64,000 bases of DNA from Chenopodium formosanum. Lineage: Eukaryota; Streptophyta; Magnoliopsida; Caryophyllales; Amaranthaceae. The notes below the pieces were generated by a model that saw only the letters and a program-made list of their open reading frames with translations, was not told where the DNA came from and ran no database searches. The stretch spans positions 47,972,384 through 48,036,383 of the forward strand of contig CM044874.1 in assembly GCA_024500155.1 (NCBI GenBank), in the 5' to 3' direction. Below, one piece after another: positions 32,520 through 43,671 of this stretch. Each line of letters opens with the position of its first letter. The first letter of the stretch is position 1. The position numbers and the translations under genes were made by a program.

Positions 32520-32850
32520 ATTTGGAGGCAACAATACTTCTGGTAGTTTGAATGCTGGGTTTGGTGGCCTGACAGCTGGGTCTAATGGCCTGACAACTAG
32601 GCTACATGGGTTTTGTGGCCTGATAGGTGGGTTAGGTGGTTTTAGTGGCTTGACAGGTAGCTTGGCTGGTGGGTCTGTTAGCTTGGCTAGTGGGTCTAGT
32701 GGCCTGGGTGTTGGCTTGACAGGTGGGTTTGGTGGCCTGACAGGTGGGTTTGGTGGCCAGGCTAGTGGGTCTAATGGCCCGGAGGGTGGGTCTAGTGGTC
32801 TGGCAGGTGGGCTGGAGGGTGGGTCTAGTGATCTGGCAGGTGATGGGTCA
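32520..32850 (+). repeat. Gly-rich coding minisatellite in CACTA gene
   Basis: Repeats of GGTGGGTTTGGTGGCCTGACA-like units (shown by the peptide GGLTGGFGG). The frame is open from 32482 to 33105. It links the Transposase_24-like part with the protease part. Confidence 0.8.
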
Positions 32851-35800
32851 CGTGCTTCCCAATTGGATGATACTTTTGGTCAGGGGCTTCAAGGTATCCC
32901 TCTAACTCAACTATTAACAAGCAAAATTTTCGAGCAAGGGAGCAAAGGGCATGGGCTTACCTCTGATTCATTAGCAGGGGCTGATATTTATGGTACACAA
33001 GGTAATAGAGAAGAAGATATTTGCACAAAAACGCAATCTCATATGGAAAACCTAGAAACTGAGGCATATCATGTTCCCTGGCCTCAAACAGATCGTAACA
33101 ATTGACTTGAGCCTACAACTAACCTTGTGCATCAGAGTTGTGATTTGAAAGAATTTCTCGAGGTATGCCTTTTCATTCTAATTAAGTCCTCATAACTGAA
33201 TTATTTAAACCAATATAGAGGAAATGAACTTAATATATAAAAAATGGTGATTAGCTGCAAAAATTTAGACGTTATAGCCCTGTAAGTTTTCCCTTTTAAT
33301 TAAAATGGGTGTATTTATGTTAAGGGATGGAGTGAATGTTCTTTAGCAATTGAAGGAAACAACAAAGAGTTGCAAATTGTTGCAAACGGACAAGTAGAGA
33401 AAATAACAGATGTCAAAGTTACTCATTCTAGAGAAATGCCGCCTGGTCATGCTCGAGTCACAATTATTGAAGATATTGTGCCGACTGCTCTCTTGCCATG
33501 TCCTAATGATGAACTAGTCTATGTTTGTCATGCAAAGAACAACTACACACCTTGGCCGATTAACTTGATTTTTCCAAGAAAGGTATGAAATTTAATTAAT
33601 GATTGGTATATGTTTGCATTGTAATATTTTTCAGCATGTGTTATCAACGGGCATTTTCTTATGTATACGAATTCTTTATAAAAAAATTCAGCTTAATCCA
33701 TCCACATATCTAGGAAATGTAACAACATATAAAGTACTTAAAATTTTACCATATGTATTTACTAAATTCATGTTATAATGTTTCTTATTCATCATGCTAT
33801 AGACCATTACCCACCAAGAAAAAGTGTTGAATGTAACAACACCATCTCCACATTCAACAACATCTCAAGTAGCCACGACTCTTAAGTACGTTATCACCGA
33901 AAAGGATCGTGAGATGGTGACTTCGACATGGTTACGTGTGTTAAATACTCATGCTATGGTATTGAAAAAAAGGGGTGTGACACTCTCCATACCAATTCCA
34001 AAATGCATGTTTCTTAATGAAGACGTGGGTGTGACGCTTGACTACGAGGACTTGTTGAATTGGTGTTTTAAAAGAGAGGTTGGAGAATCCCAAATGAACG
34101 TTTTCATAAAGTGAGCGTCTTTTTTTACCAATTATTATTCCTTTACCCTTAAATTTATTAGTGTATTAACTTCAACATACACAACTTTTGATGAGGCAAG
34201 GTACTTGGAAGGTCATTGTCAAAATGAAGGTGTCTCGAGTATGTATGGATTCTGTGACACAAATGTTTTATCTCCAATGATACCAACTACAGATGAGGAG
34301 GTTCGATCCGACTATCTTTCTCGTGTTTTTTGATGCAACGAGGGAAAGAACGTCAATCAACTCTTCTTTGCTCCTTATAATGACAAGTAAGTGTACGTAG
34401 TATGCATATTTTATACAATCACTATTCAATAATATTCACCATTGATTTTGCTAATATAATCACATCATCATTATGTGTAGTATGCATTGGAGGTTAGCTG
34501 TTATTAGTCCCTGGAATGGACTAGTGTGCTGGTTAGATCCGGCTGGGGAAGAAAATGAGATCAATGAGTTTGCTAAAAAGATCATAAATGAGTACGAGTT
34601 CGAGTAATTATCCAACATTTTTGTTTTTGTATTATATATGCTACATTATTAATTATTCAATTCATTGTTTTTGTCAAACAATGTCACAATTATATAGGGG
34701 ATTAAAAAAATTCAGCATGGTCCATCGAAAGGACATCAAGAAGATAAAAAAGAATCCATATATTGAGTGGAAGCAACCTAAGGTACGTCATTTTAGTTTA
34801 TACTCTTGATATTAAAAGAATAGTGTGTTATTTAAATGCTTGTGTTATTATAATGCCAAATTTTCATGCATTTATAATTTTAATGTCTTTTTTAACAGTG
34901 TCCTCGACAGCCTCAATACTCAAAAGTTTGTGGATACTATGTTTGTCGCTATATGCTTGAGATTATACAGAAAAGGGTATTGTGGGTTTCTGATAAGGTA
35001 TGTTTAATTTGATTTATGCACACAAGTAGACCCTAGTTACTAAAATCAATATCATTTATGCATAATAAATTTTATAATAGGGTTCTAGATATTTTTACAC
35101 TTAATTTGACTAAGTGAAGTTTGTTCAAGGCTTATTTGAAAAATGCGGGTGCAAATTACCCTCAAATGGCTGATTTTAATCCTACCATTGCATATTTCAA
35201 CCCATATCATTATATTCATTTGTTTGTATGTGTAATTATTTTTTAACATAGTTATAATGTAGCATCATCTTCCATTATGAATGAGTTATGACTATATATG
35301 GCGATTTATTGTTTATCTTGCAGTTTTTTCAAGCGGACCCCTGTACATATTCAACTGAAAATATTGACGAAATTAGAGACTTGTGGGCTAAGTATGTTCT
35401 AGAGCTTGAACAAGATGATGTTAATGAAGGAAATGAAGATGGTATGGACATTGCGTGAGTTTAATTTGTCCATTACTTTTGGGAAAAGTATTGCGAATTT
35501 TAGAATTTTTTGTATAAAACTTTTGGAGGTTATCTAAGATGGCATGAAAATTAAAAGAGTTTGGTTTATATTTTTGGGGAATTGAATACTAGATTTTGTT
35601 TTGCAGATGTTGATGTATAGTATTTTTGGAGTTATATTGTAATTAATGGATATTTGTAAAGTGTTTATCAACTTTTATATTATTATATGCTTCATGAATA
35701 TTATATAATTATGGAGTAATGTATATGATGTGCATATATATAGCAGGTGTAAAATATAGGTACAAATATCCTACAGGTGCCATACAGAAAAAAATACAGC

Positions 35801-35886
35801 TCATATACCGTACAAGAACAAATTTAATACTATAATTGATTTTTTGGCAAAAAAAAAAAAAAATTTGAAAAAATAAAATAAAATAA

Positions 35887-36140
35887 CAAAGAGACCTGTT
35901 GTCGTTACTAACAGGTCTCTTAAATAATAAATAAGAGACCTGTTGGCCATGGTAAAAGGTCTCTTTGCTTTCTGAAATTTAAAAAATAATCACGCGCAAA
36001 GAGACCTGTTGTCTTACTTCTTAGGTCTCTTATTAATACCAAAGAGACCTGTTCTATTGACCAGGTCTCTTAACCAAAGAGACCTGTGAGCTAGAGACCT
36101 CCTAAGAAGAGGTCTCTTATGTCTATTTAAATAGGTCTCT
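35887..36140. repeat. CACTA subterminal repeats, right
   Basis: About twelve copies of AGAGACCTGTT or AGGTCTCT in alternating orientation. The array is denser than the left one, an asymmetry also known in En/Spm. Confidence 0.9.
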
Positions 36141-36942
36141 AAGGCATATTTTGTAGTAGTGCACTTGAATTATAATCAAATTAGCCTAAATAAGATTATT
36201 AATTATCTTATTAAGCGTGATTACATGTACAAATTCCCTTTGAACATGCATAAAAGACGTGATCAAGCAATAACAATAATAATATATCAAGCAACAATAT
36301 CATCATAATAATAATCATGTTAACAATAAAGTATAATATTAATAGCAAGATCCTAGGCATGTTACTAACAAGATTAATAACAAACCCTAGCATGTCAGTA
36401 AGCGTTAAAAATCAAAGCTTTATCCCTAACATGATATTAAAAAAGAAATAGGAAGCATCATAAACATATATAATATCAGAAATATTCGTTAACCCTTAAC
36501 ATGATACTAGGAAGCAATAAAAAATCCTAACATGATACTAGAAATCAACAAAATAATCTAAGCATGATTTCTATAATAATAAAGCAATTAAACCACTTGC
36601 GTCGATGCCTCATATTTCTTTCTAATAACAAAATATGCGTGTTAGTAAATTCAAGGAAAATAATAAATCAAACAATTAAATCAAATAATTGAAATAGAGA
36701 TTTGGGACCATACCCTCATAAATTATAAAACCTTTCTCGTTTAGGGCGAAGGCAATTTCGAACTTGCATTGGCTAGGTGTGTCTAGAACTAATGAATGCG
36801 AAATTTTGTGAGACGGAAGGTTTAGAAAAAGAATATAGAGAGAGAGAAAGCTTCTAGCTTTTAGAGAGAGAGAAAGCTTCTAGCTTATAGAGAGAGAGAG
36901 ATGATGATTGTGAAGGAATAAAAATGGGGAGATACGACACCT

Positions 36943-36950
36943 ATTTATAA
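36943..36950 (-). promoter_or_regulatory. TATA box of family A LTR (minus)
   Basis: TATAAATA on minus, about 60 bp downstream (in element direction) of the palindrome cluster at 37009-37087. The U5 side (36165-36940) carries the usual ATT/ATG tract. Confidence 0.75.
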
Positions 36951-37008
36951 AAAATAGTCTGGAAGCAAATCAAGTCATATTCGGAATAAAATACCTCCAG
37001 TCGCCAGC

Positions 37009-37087
37009 GACAGGAGTTAGCGCCAGGCGACAAGCTCAGCGCCAGGCGACAAGCTCAGCGCCAGGCGACAACCTTGTCGGCTCGCGC
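37009..37087. repeat. Palindrome cluster upstream of LTR TATA, family A
   Basis: CAGTCGCCAGCGACAGG, then three direct 19-bp units built on CGCCAGGCGACAAGCTCAG, then CTTGTCGGCTCGCG. This is the clearest case of a tandemly amplified family A palindrome. Confidence 0.9.
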
Positions 37088-37682
37088 TAAGTCAGAATTA
37101 AAACACGCTTTGTACGCGGAATCATCTTCTTAATACGATTAAGCAGCTAATTTCGCGTTGATCAGATTAAAATCATGTTTGTGACAAATTGCATATTTTA
37201 TATAAAATAAAACTCATTAAAATATAATTATTAATCCTAATCTTATTAGAATTTAAAAGAACCTTTAAGATAATTCTAGAAAATTAAAATCAATCCTAAT
37301 AACTTTAGGAATAATAATTAATATGCCCTCCTCTAGATCATTGGGCCACATATAAAATCATTTTGAGCCAAATTAAATTTAATCTATAACTTCCTTATTA
37401 TTCATCGGAATTGGGCTTATAATATATCGTTGGAAAGCTCTTTTCGAGCCCAATCCAACTACACTACTATTGTACCCTTATCATGGACCAAACTTGATTG
37501 GACTGACTATTTTTATAAATAGAAAGTAAGAAGAAATATTTGCAAAAACAGATAGAGAGATATTTTCATAAAAACATCCACACCAATAGACTTTTAAAAC
37601 TTTCATTTCGTTGATAATCAAATGACATGGAAGATATTCATCATTGGGTTTGGTTTTGAGGAGACACATTTGGGTGTCTACA

Positions 37683-37700
37683 GAAGCCCCCACTTTGACT
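37683..37700 (-). promoter_or_regulatory. Polypurine tract of A element 1
   Basis: AGTCAAAGTGGGGGCTTC on minus directly before the LTR start TGTAGACACC. Confidence 0.85.
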
Positions 37701-38460
37701 GAGTTTGGAGAAACGCAAGTTTTGAATATAAAATTCAAAGTAGCGATAGGGACGGACAATGATTCAAAACATTCTGCGATCCTAAATCATTCTTGTAACG
37801 CCAATACCTACAAACTAGCGTTAGCTTAATAGACAGATGAGTTAAGAAACGCGTATCTTGCACCGTCGAGAACACGTCTTTGAGGTAACTGATTTGTTGC
37901 TGCATTATTGTTGGTGACGACCTCCAAAGTGTCTCGTGAACGCCATATGAAGGTAACAGTGCCTCACCGCTATACACAATCTCCTCTCTGCTTTGGGAAA
38001 TCGACGAAGGTGATTGTGCTTCGCCATCTTCAGGGTTTGTGGAAATACCTGGCCACGACTGTGCCTCGCCGCTATAGACAATCTCCTCCATACATCGGGA
38101 CATCGTCGGAGACCGCTGCTTGTAGCTATCTTTTATTTTATAGTGATAATCTTCTGAGGAAAATTATCGAAGACCATTGCTTGTTGATCCTTAATGCTTT
38201 ACTTGAATAATTACTGTTGCGCCAGTACCTCAGCGCATTTTGTGAATGAGCCAGTACCTTGGTGCTTGTGCTTATTTGTGAACTATTACTTCGGTGCTTT
38301 AAGCTAAGTGAGACGATCATTTGTCAGGTCGATCACTAACTGGGATTGTAATCGAGCCGAATTTTTTATCATGTCAAATCTCTTATATGGGCTAACTGGC
38401 GTACCAAAGAACCTGAAATTGCTGTATAAGGTCCGCATAATTATTTATGTGGGACACGCA
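37701..38460 (-). repeat. 3' region of A element 1 with tandem subrepeats
   Basis: Noncoding. 37940-38110 holds two to three diverged copies of a GTGCCTCGCCGCTATAGACAATC unit, and 38220-38300 holds copies of a CAGTACCTTGGTGCTT unit. It matches the hairpin repeat zone at 7475-8200 in position but not in sequence. Confidence 0.65.
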
Positions 38461-38465
38461 TCCTT

Positions 38466-38570
38466 TCGCCGCACCAGTGCACACTGATACGTGTCGTCGC
38501 TAGGATTTCGCTCTGTCGCCAAGCGACAGGCATTGGCGCCTGGAGATAAGCTTGTCGTCTAGCACTGATG
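38466..38570. repeat. Palindrome cluster at promoter of PMD copy 2
   Basis: CTCTGTCGCCAAGCGACAGG, GCATTGGCGCCTGGAG and CTTGTCGTCTAGC. This is the same family A core as in the LTR, now upstream of the antisense gene. The leader starts within about 60 bp (TTGAATGAAACCCC; TTGAATAAAACCC in copy 3 may be a weak TATA box). Confidence 0.85.
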
Positions 38571-39213
38571 TTAGGTTTTTTTGAATGAAACCCCTTTATT
38601 CTTCATTTTTCCGTGGCTTTTGCTCGTGTGCACGTGATTCGCTCGAAACTTCAAATTACTTGTTCTCGCTCGTTTTTCAACCAAATTTTCTCAAATTTGT
38701 TTCAAATAAAAGCTTGTTTCATCCAGTTTCCCGATCCATGTAAGTTTTATTCAAAATTATCTAAATTTTTTCTGAACTTTCGCATGTTTGTTCGTGGGTT
38801 TTTGGGAAATTCGAACACAATTTTGCTTAATTTGCTTCGTTTGTTCAATCTTATGCCTTGAGATTGCTTGATTATGTTTCTACATCGTCTTTAGAGCATT
38901 TTGAGACTTGTTTGACTCAATTTGGTGAAGAAATGAGCGAATTGCCATTGTTGAACCTCTTGATGTTCGTTAGAATAATGTGACTTATTCTTCATGTTTT
39001 TGCTAGCCATTCTTATCCAATTTGTCACAATATTTTTCATAGTATTGCAAGAAATTGTTTGATTACTGAATAAAATGTTATTTCTACATGTATTGAAATT
39101 ATGCTCTGTTTTAGTATTACGTACTTTGTTTTTAGCAAACATAGTATCATGTGGCTAGGAGAACCTTATATACTATAGAACCTTAAATTTACTGTTATTT
39201 TTCATAATATAGC
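38571..39213 (+). promoter_or_regulatory. Leader of PMD copy 2
   Basis: Homologous to 47046-47686. It contains CCGTGGCTTTTGCTCGTGTG and a possible splice donor ATCCATGTAAGTTTT (38735-38750), suggesting a spliced leader. Confidence 0.6.
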
Positions 39214-41477
39214 ATGGCTAGACGACGCGGATCCGACTCTCGTTCTAGAGAGGCTCATCGAGAGGACAAACCTATTAATGTCGGTGTAGGTACTTCTTCT
39301 TCTCTAGGGGAGTTCCCAGAGTGGGACGAGCGTACTTTGTTCTTTGCACTTGAGTTTAACATCCCAGAGCACGTTCGGCGTGGGATCCACAGTAGGAGAG
39401 TTCGTAGCCATGGTTTTGGCAACGAGACTATTGGCTCCTTGTACGACACTTACTTTTGCAACCCTAACAGTTTACGTTGCCCGTGGGAGTCTTGTGGCTT
39501 GACTCCTCTATTCCGAGCCACTCGATCTTTATATTCTTTCGAGCAGAGCCGTTACGTGGTCCGAGCCTTGGTGAAGTTCTTCTAGGACACCACCAACACT
39601 TTCCATTTTCCTTGGAATGAGATAACTGTTTCCCTTACTGACTTCAGTCTCATCACGGGATTGGAGTTTTGTTCGGTCGCGCTTCCATTTGATAGCGAGA
39701 TCGCCGTCTTTTCTCTAGTAGTATTGGATCTGTTGGGCCCGATTACTATTTGGGCTTGTAGTGAGGCTGAGCCGACGCATCGCAACTCTCAATGTATCCA
39801 CCGGTCCACGCCCGTGGCAGCTTTTTAGGATGGTGCGACCACCTCAAAGCAGCGGGTGCGCATCTTTGCTCTTATCTAGCTGTTAGGGATCTTTTCGCCA
39901 AACAGTGGTAGTCGAGTCCTACTCTACTACTTGCCTGCTCTTCGCGACCTTCACATGGTCGGGTCGTATGATTGGGCCAGCTTGGCCTACGCGGACCTCC
40001 TTGTTGGATTGCGACTTTCTAGTCGTCATAGTTCCTTTAATGGAGATATCACGCTCTCCAGCTTTTGGAGACTTGTAGAGGCAACTTTATTTCCTTTATT
40101 AAAGTATCTCTAATCGGTATTAGGATTTATTGACACTTCTTTATTCTCATAGATCTGTTTCTACGAGTATTTTCCGTCTCTTGCGCCAGCAAGACCTTCA
40201 CCTCGCGAGCTCCCTGTTGCTGCCTGTTGGGGAGGTTGCCTTAGTGATCAGGCAACTACCGCTCGCGTTCAAGAGTTGATCCTCTCGATATGTCACTTAA
40301 ATACTTGTCTTTTAGTACCTTTAGTAGGATTTTATCTAATGAATATGCATTTTATAGGAGCTGGCCATAGAGTTTCGGCCGTCGGCCGATTTCGACATTC
40401 ATGCTCTTGCTGCGCAGTACACTACACAGCGTCGGTACTTTAAGGGTACGTATGATGCTGCGGTGTATTTAGGCGAGAGAGTGGCTATTCAGTACTCCTC
40501 GGAGGGTTTTGTTCTTGCTCACCCTCCTCGGCACATGTTTGACAAGATGAGATTGAGGACATTGGCGAGTAGGTCGCCAGTGGGCACACATTGGCGGAGT
40601 CATGCCCATTCGGAGCTATTCTATGTGGAGACGTTGTTGCTGCTTTTGGCTCCACCACCTCTTTTACTAGAGGGGGCGGAGGAGGTATTCCTCATTTTCC
40701 TTGTTTTGCCTTTTGTATAGCCCCCAAGTAGATACTAACTACTTGGATTTATTTTGTCAGGATGCGCGTGCAGAGTTCATTGCTCTACCCAAATCCATCA
40801 CCTATCAGGGGATGCATGGTTCTGTTTAGGAGATTAATTCCCTAGCTGCTCCGAATCACTGCTTTATTGAGCGATCCATACCTCGGCACCAGACTTGGGT
40901 AAGTCATTTAGTTGCCACTTTACTTGTACATATATCTTTTAGTGTTTCTGACTTTGTCTCTCGACAGTTCTCTCGCGAGGTGGTATTGAGGATGGAGAAA
41001 GGTATGGACGACTTTTGCTATCAGCTGGTGAGATTTAGGGTTCGAGACTCCTGTCGTCACGACGACACTGCTGCAGAGGTATTTCTCTTATCCTTATCAC
41101 ATGTTTTATTTGCATATTTTTTCATCTGACATGATTTATTTTCACAGGGACTACCTATTTCTCCTACACATACTCGGACGAGACCCGAGGCTAGGAGAGA
41201 GAGATCCGCGTCTGGATCGAGGCGTCGTCATACTTCTTCCCGGGGCGAGGGTGGCCTGTCGAAGACAACTCTTGCTGAGAGATCGGAGGGTTCATGCTCT
41301 TCGTATGAGGGTGCACATGTTAAGGGGTGGTGGGACGTACGAGGTTGGCTCGTTGTCACAACAGCCACAACCGTTGGTGATTCAGCATCAGGGAAAGCCT
41401 GGTTTTGCGCAAAAATTTCTGCCATTTTTATTATTAATGGAGGGTTTCTGACTTTCTCCCCCAAGAATGAAAAATAG
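39214..41477 (+). pseudogene. Plant mobile domain (PMD) gene, copy 2
   Basis: Six exons as in copy 1: 39214-40080, 40153-40287, 40358-40684, 40761-40898, 40968-41078 and 41148-about 41477. Reading: MARRRGSDSRSREAHRED, FPEWDERTLFFALEF, WESCGLTPLFRATRSLYSF, then the PMD core DTTNTFHFPWNEITVSLTDF and YLPALRDLHMVGSYDWASLA. The later exons end in a Ser/Arg-rich tail with a basic RRERSASGSRRR stretch. Breaks: TAG at 39583 in FF-DTTNTF (TGG in copy 1), TAG near 39827, a GT to GC first donor and a GT to AT second donor. It lies antisense to A element 1. It is closest to copy 3, with which it shares the first TAG. Confidence 0.87.
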
Positions 41478-42640
41478 AGTAAGGTGTTACGATGCATGTT
41501 GAAATGAGTTTAAGCAACTATACGCGTCAATGAGGTATCTTGGGGTACAATATCCTAAGATATCTTGAAAGCATTTCTATAACTTAGGCACGGAGGCTAA
41601 GCACTTCATACTTTGTGATGTAATGATGGTTATGACGATGAGTGATTTTGATATGAAAAAGTATGCTTCAATATTGTGTTAAGATTTCATGACAAAGGGT
41701 TCCTAAGGGAAGTATATTTGGTCATGTATCTGTGATGTGTGTGATAGTGACACTAAAGTTAGGCCGCAAGGGCTAAGTGTGTGGAAAAATATATTGAAAA
41801 GAGTCAAATGATGGTGACTCTTTAGACTAGGTAAGCTAATGACATAGGGATCAAGCCCCCAAGTCTAGCTCTAAATGAAAAGGGATGAGCATTGGAAATT
41901 CCTAGATATGATCAATTACGAACGTAAATATGAATGCATTTTTTTATTATGGTCGCACCTCGATGTGAGGTTGCCCACGTATCCGTTAGGAATCAGGCCG
42001 AATGTAGCTCTAACCGAACCTCGCACAAGTGTGTGTATACCTCAAAGAGGTCTTTTAAGGGTTGTAACGTGGTTAGGATAAAGGTTGAAGAAGAAAGGGA
42101 TAAAGGCTCAAGACCCTAGGTAAGCCCCCCAAGTTGTGCAACCTTGCTTTTGAATCTTTATATTTTTATGCTCGAGGCTTTCTACTCTTTTTTAGCTCTC
42201 TCTTTTTATTTAGCATTTATTATATTTTTATAAGTGTGGGCAACCCCGATCATGCGGTCTATCACTCACTTGGCATTCATGTTTCTTAGGCACGGTACTG
42301 AGCACTCGATAAGAGACGCAATCTGAGACGTGTTCTTAACAAAGATATGTTCATATCAATGACATTAGAATACTTGCCCTATGTTACACTTTTATTATTT
42401 TTGCTATTTTATTTATTTTGATTCACTTAAGCTTTTGAAAATTGCATAAGTTTCACACTGTCTCATCCCAAGGTTAGGTAGATGTGGGTTGAAGAAACAA
42501 AAGGTCAATCATTAGATGAGGCTAAAAGTGTTTTATCAAGAGAGTGATTACATATTTGAAGGGTGAAAGGTAATATGAAGTGGCTACAAGGGGTGCCTGA
42601 AATCATTGGTATACCTTATGCTTAATTTGATTTTTTTTTT
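41478..42640 (+). repeat. A-element conserved noncoding region (second copy)
   Basis: Collinear with 13400-14540: AGTAAGGTGTTACGATGC, GGAGGCTAAGCACTTC, the GAGGTTGCCCACGTATCC box (41965-42000) and the 61-residue frame at 41934-42119. It ends in a long T tract (42633-42655). Confidence 0.75.
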
Positions 42641-42829
42641 TTTTTTTTTTTTTTTATGCAATGTCATGCAATGATCGTATGCAAGAAAGTAAATGCTCAT
42701 TTTATTTAGAATGGAGAAGGAAAAAATCCTACAAAATAAAACTTAGAAAAGTGAAAGGTGCCTATGCTAGATTTTATTGGGGAAAAGAAGAAAAAAAGAA
42801 AAATAGAAAAAGAAGTCATGAAATCTTGT

Positions 42830-43640
42830 CGTTGAAGCCCACCTTTTATCCTTTGCTTTATCGTCACCCATTCTTCTTGGTAGCTAGAGGTAATGGAATT
42901 TTGTTTGCTTATATAAGATCTTGGATGAAATTTTGAAACCTATAACATTCATCTGTGGTATGACCATTTCCTCGATGGTACTTGCAATAGGAGTTAGGAT
43001 TCCATCTCGAAGATCACTTTTCTGGTGTTGGATCTTTAGTAGGGCCAATAGGTTTGATTAATATTTGACCCAAAAGACGATTGAAAGCAACATCATAGCT
43101 TATTTCGATGGGTGTGAGCTCTCTTTTGGGTTACTTTTTAGGTCCTTGATTATCTATGGCTAAGATTTCATTAAGGTCAAAAGTACTAACATTGTTACTA
43201 GAGTAGGTGTTTTCAGAAGAAGAAGGATAGTCGTTCTTCTTTCCTTTCCAGCCACTGTTGTTATTGTTACTAATCTATGCCTTCTTATTCATCGGAGGAA
43301 CATGAAGGAGATTTGAATCAATGAGGTCTTGAACGCGATCTTTGAGGATGAAACGTCCTTGGGTAGTGTGATCATGGCCTCTATGGTGTTAATAATGAGA
43401 ACGTTGTTCGATAACCATTATCCAATCTCTTAATCCTTCTATTGCACCCATAAGCGTGACAACCGTATTTCGTAATTCCGGAACATCCTCTTCTAGACTT
43501 GGTGAGGTTTCACTAATAACAATTAAGAAAATTTCTTTTTCACTGGCCATTATTACAACCCTTTTTGTTTTATAAAAGAGTGATGCTTTACCAAAATTGT
43601 TGTCTTGGTTAAATACTCTTCTCTCCTTAATCAAGTACTG
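42830..43640 (-). pseudogene. Gag remnant of A element 1
   Basis: Minus-strand fragments of a Tat/Ogre-type gag. A knuckle-like YCKYHRGNGHTTDEC stretch is encoded near 42940-43000, a Lys/Asn/Ser-rich linker (GWKGKKND) near 43230, a second degraded knuckle (HHRGHDHTTQG) near 43370, and an N-terminal helix starting MASEKEIFL at 43550. Stops and small gaps break it, and the whole of pol is absent. It aligns with 58200-58720 of the other element. Confidence 0.75.
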
Positions 43641-43671
43641 AGAAAAAGTAAGTATTTTTATTATTATTTTT

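Larger units (their letters stand above)
23914..35458 (+). pseudogene. CACTA second gene: Transposase_24-like, Gly-rich linker, Ulp1-type protease; split by retrotransposon
   Basis: Exons readable by eye: 23914-24195, 24315-24521, 24618-24710, 24804-24848 joined across the insertion to 31984-32076, about 32203-32540, a Gly-rich block to 33105, 33325-33582, 33803-34110, about 34180-34390, 34481-34603, 34698-34782, 34899-34997 and 35324-35458. The first part is En/Spm Transposase_24-like (HEVPTGVLDEVYGFIS, TRLRTKWLYKKDKT, then a GSVRAVGSGITVKDYFG box). About 110 residues of GGLTGGFGG-type low complexity follow. The C-terminus is a C48 Ulp1-like peptidase: HWRLAVISPWNG (His), CWLDPAG (Asp), CPRQPQYSKVCGYYVCRYM (Gln, Cys). 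SUMO-protease-like domains are a known feature of CACTA and some MULE elements. Lesions: the family C insertion in a coding exon, TGA at 34331, and a frame change near 32470-32482 that could be an unseen intron. It may be two adjacent genes. Confidence 0.8.
18748..36161 (+). mobile_element. CACTA (En/Spm) DNA transposon with nested retrotransposon
   Basis: Terminal inverted repeats are CACTACTACAAA (18748) and TTTGTAGTAGTG (ending 36161), flanked by the 3-bp target duplication CAC (18745-18747 and 36162-36164). The unoccupied homologue in the LTR at 8665-10489 reads AAGTGATCGCC, the exact reverse complement of the healed site. Subterminal arrays of AGAGACCTGTT motifs are present at both ends. 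Genes: a TNPD-like transposase at 20473-23694, and a second gene at 23914-35458. Without the 7.1-kb family C insertion it is about 10.3 kb. It was probably autonomous until nonsense mutations arose in both genes. Confidence 0.95.
18349..37682 (-). mobile_element. Family A 3' LTR split by a CACTA element
   Basis: The two parts are 18349-18747 and 36165-37682, about 1.9 kb when the insertion is discounted. The low end reads AGTAGGGAATATTTC (consensus TGTAGGG) and the high end GGGTGTCTACA, followed by the polypurine tract on minus. That makes it the 3' LTR of a minus-strand element whose body lies at 37683-45144. It retains a TATA box (36943-36950, TATAAATA on minus) and a palindrome cluster (37009-37087). 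Confidence 0.85.
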
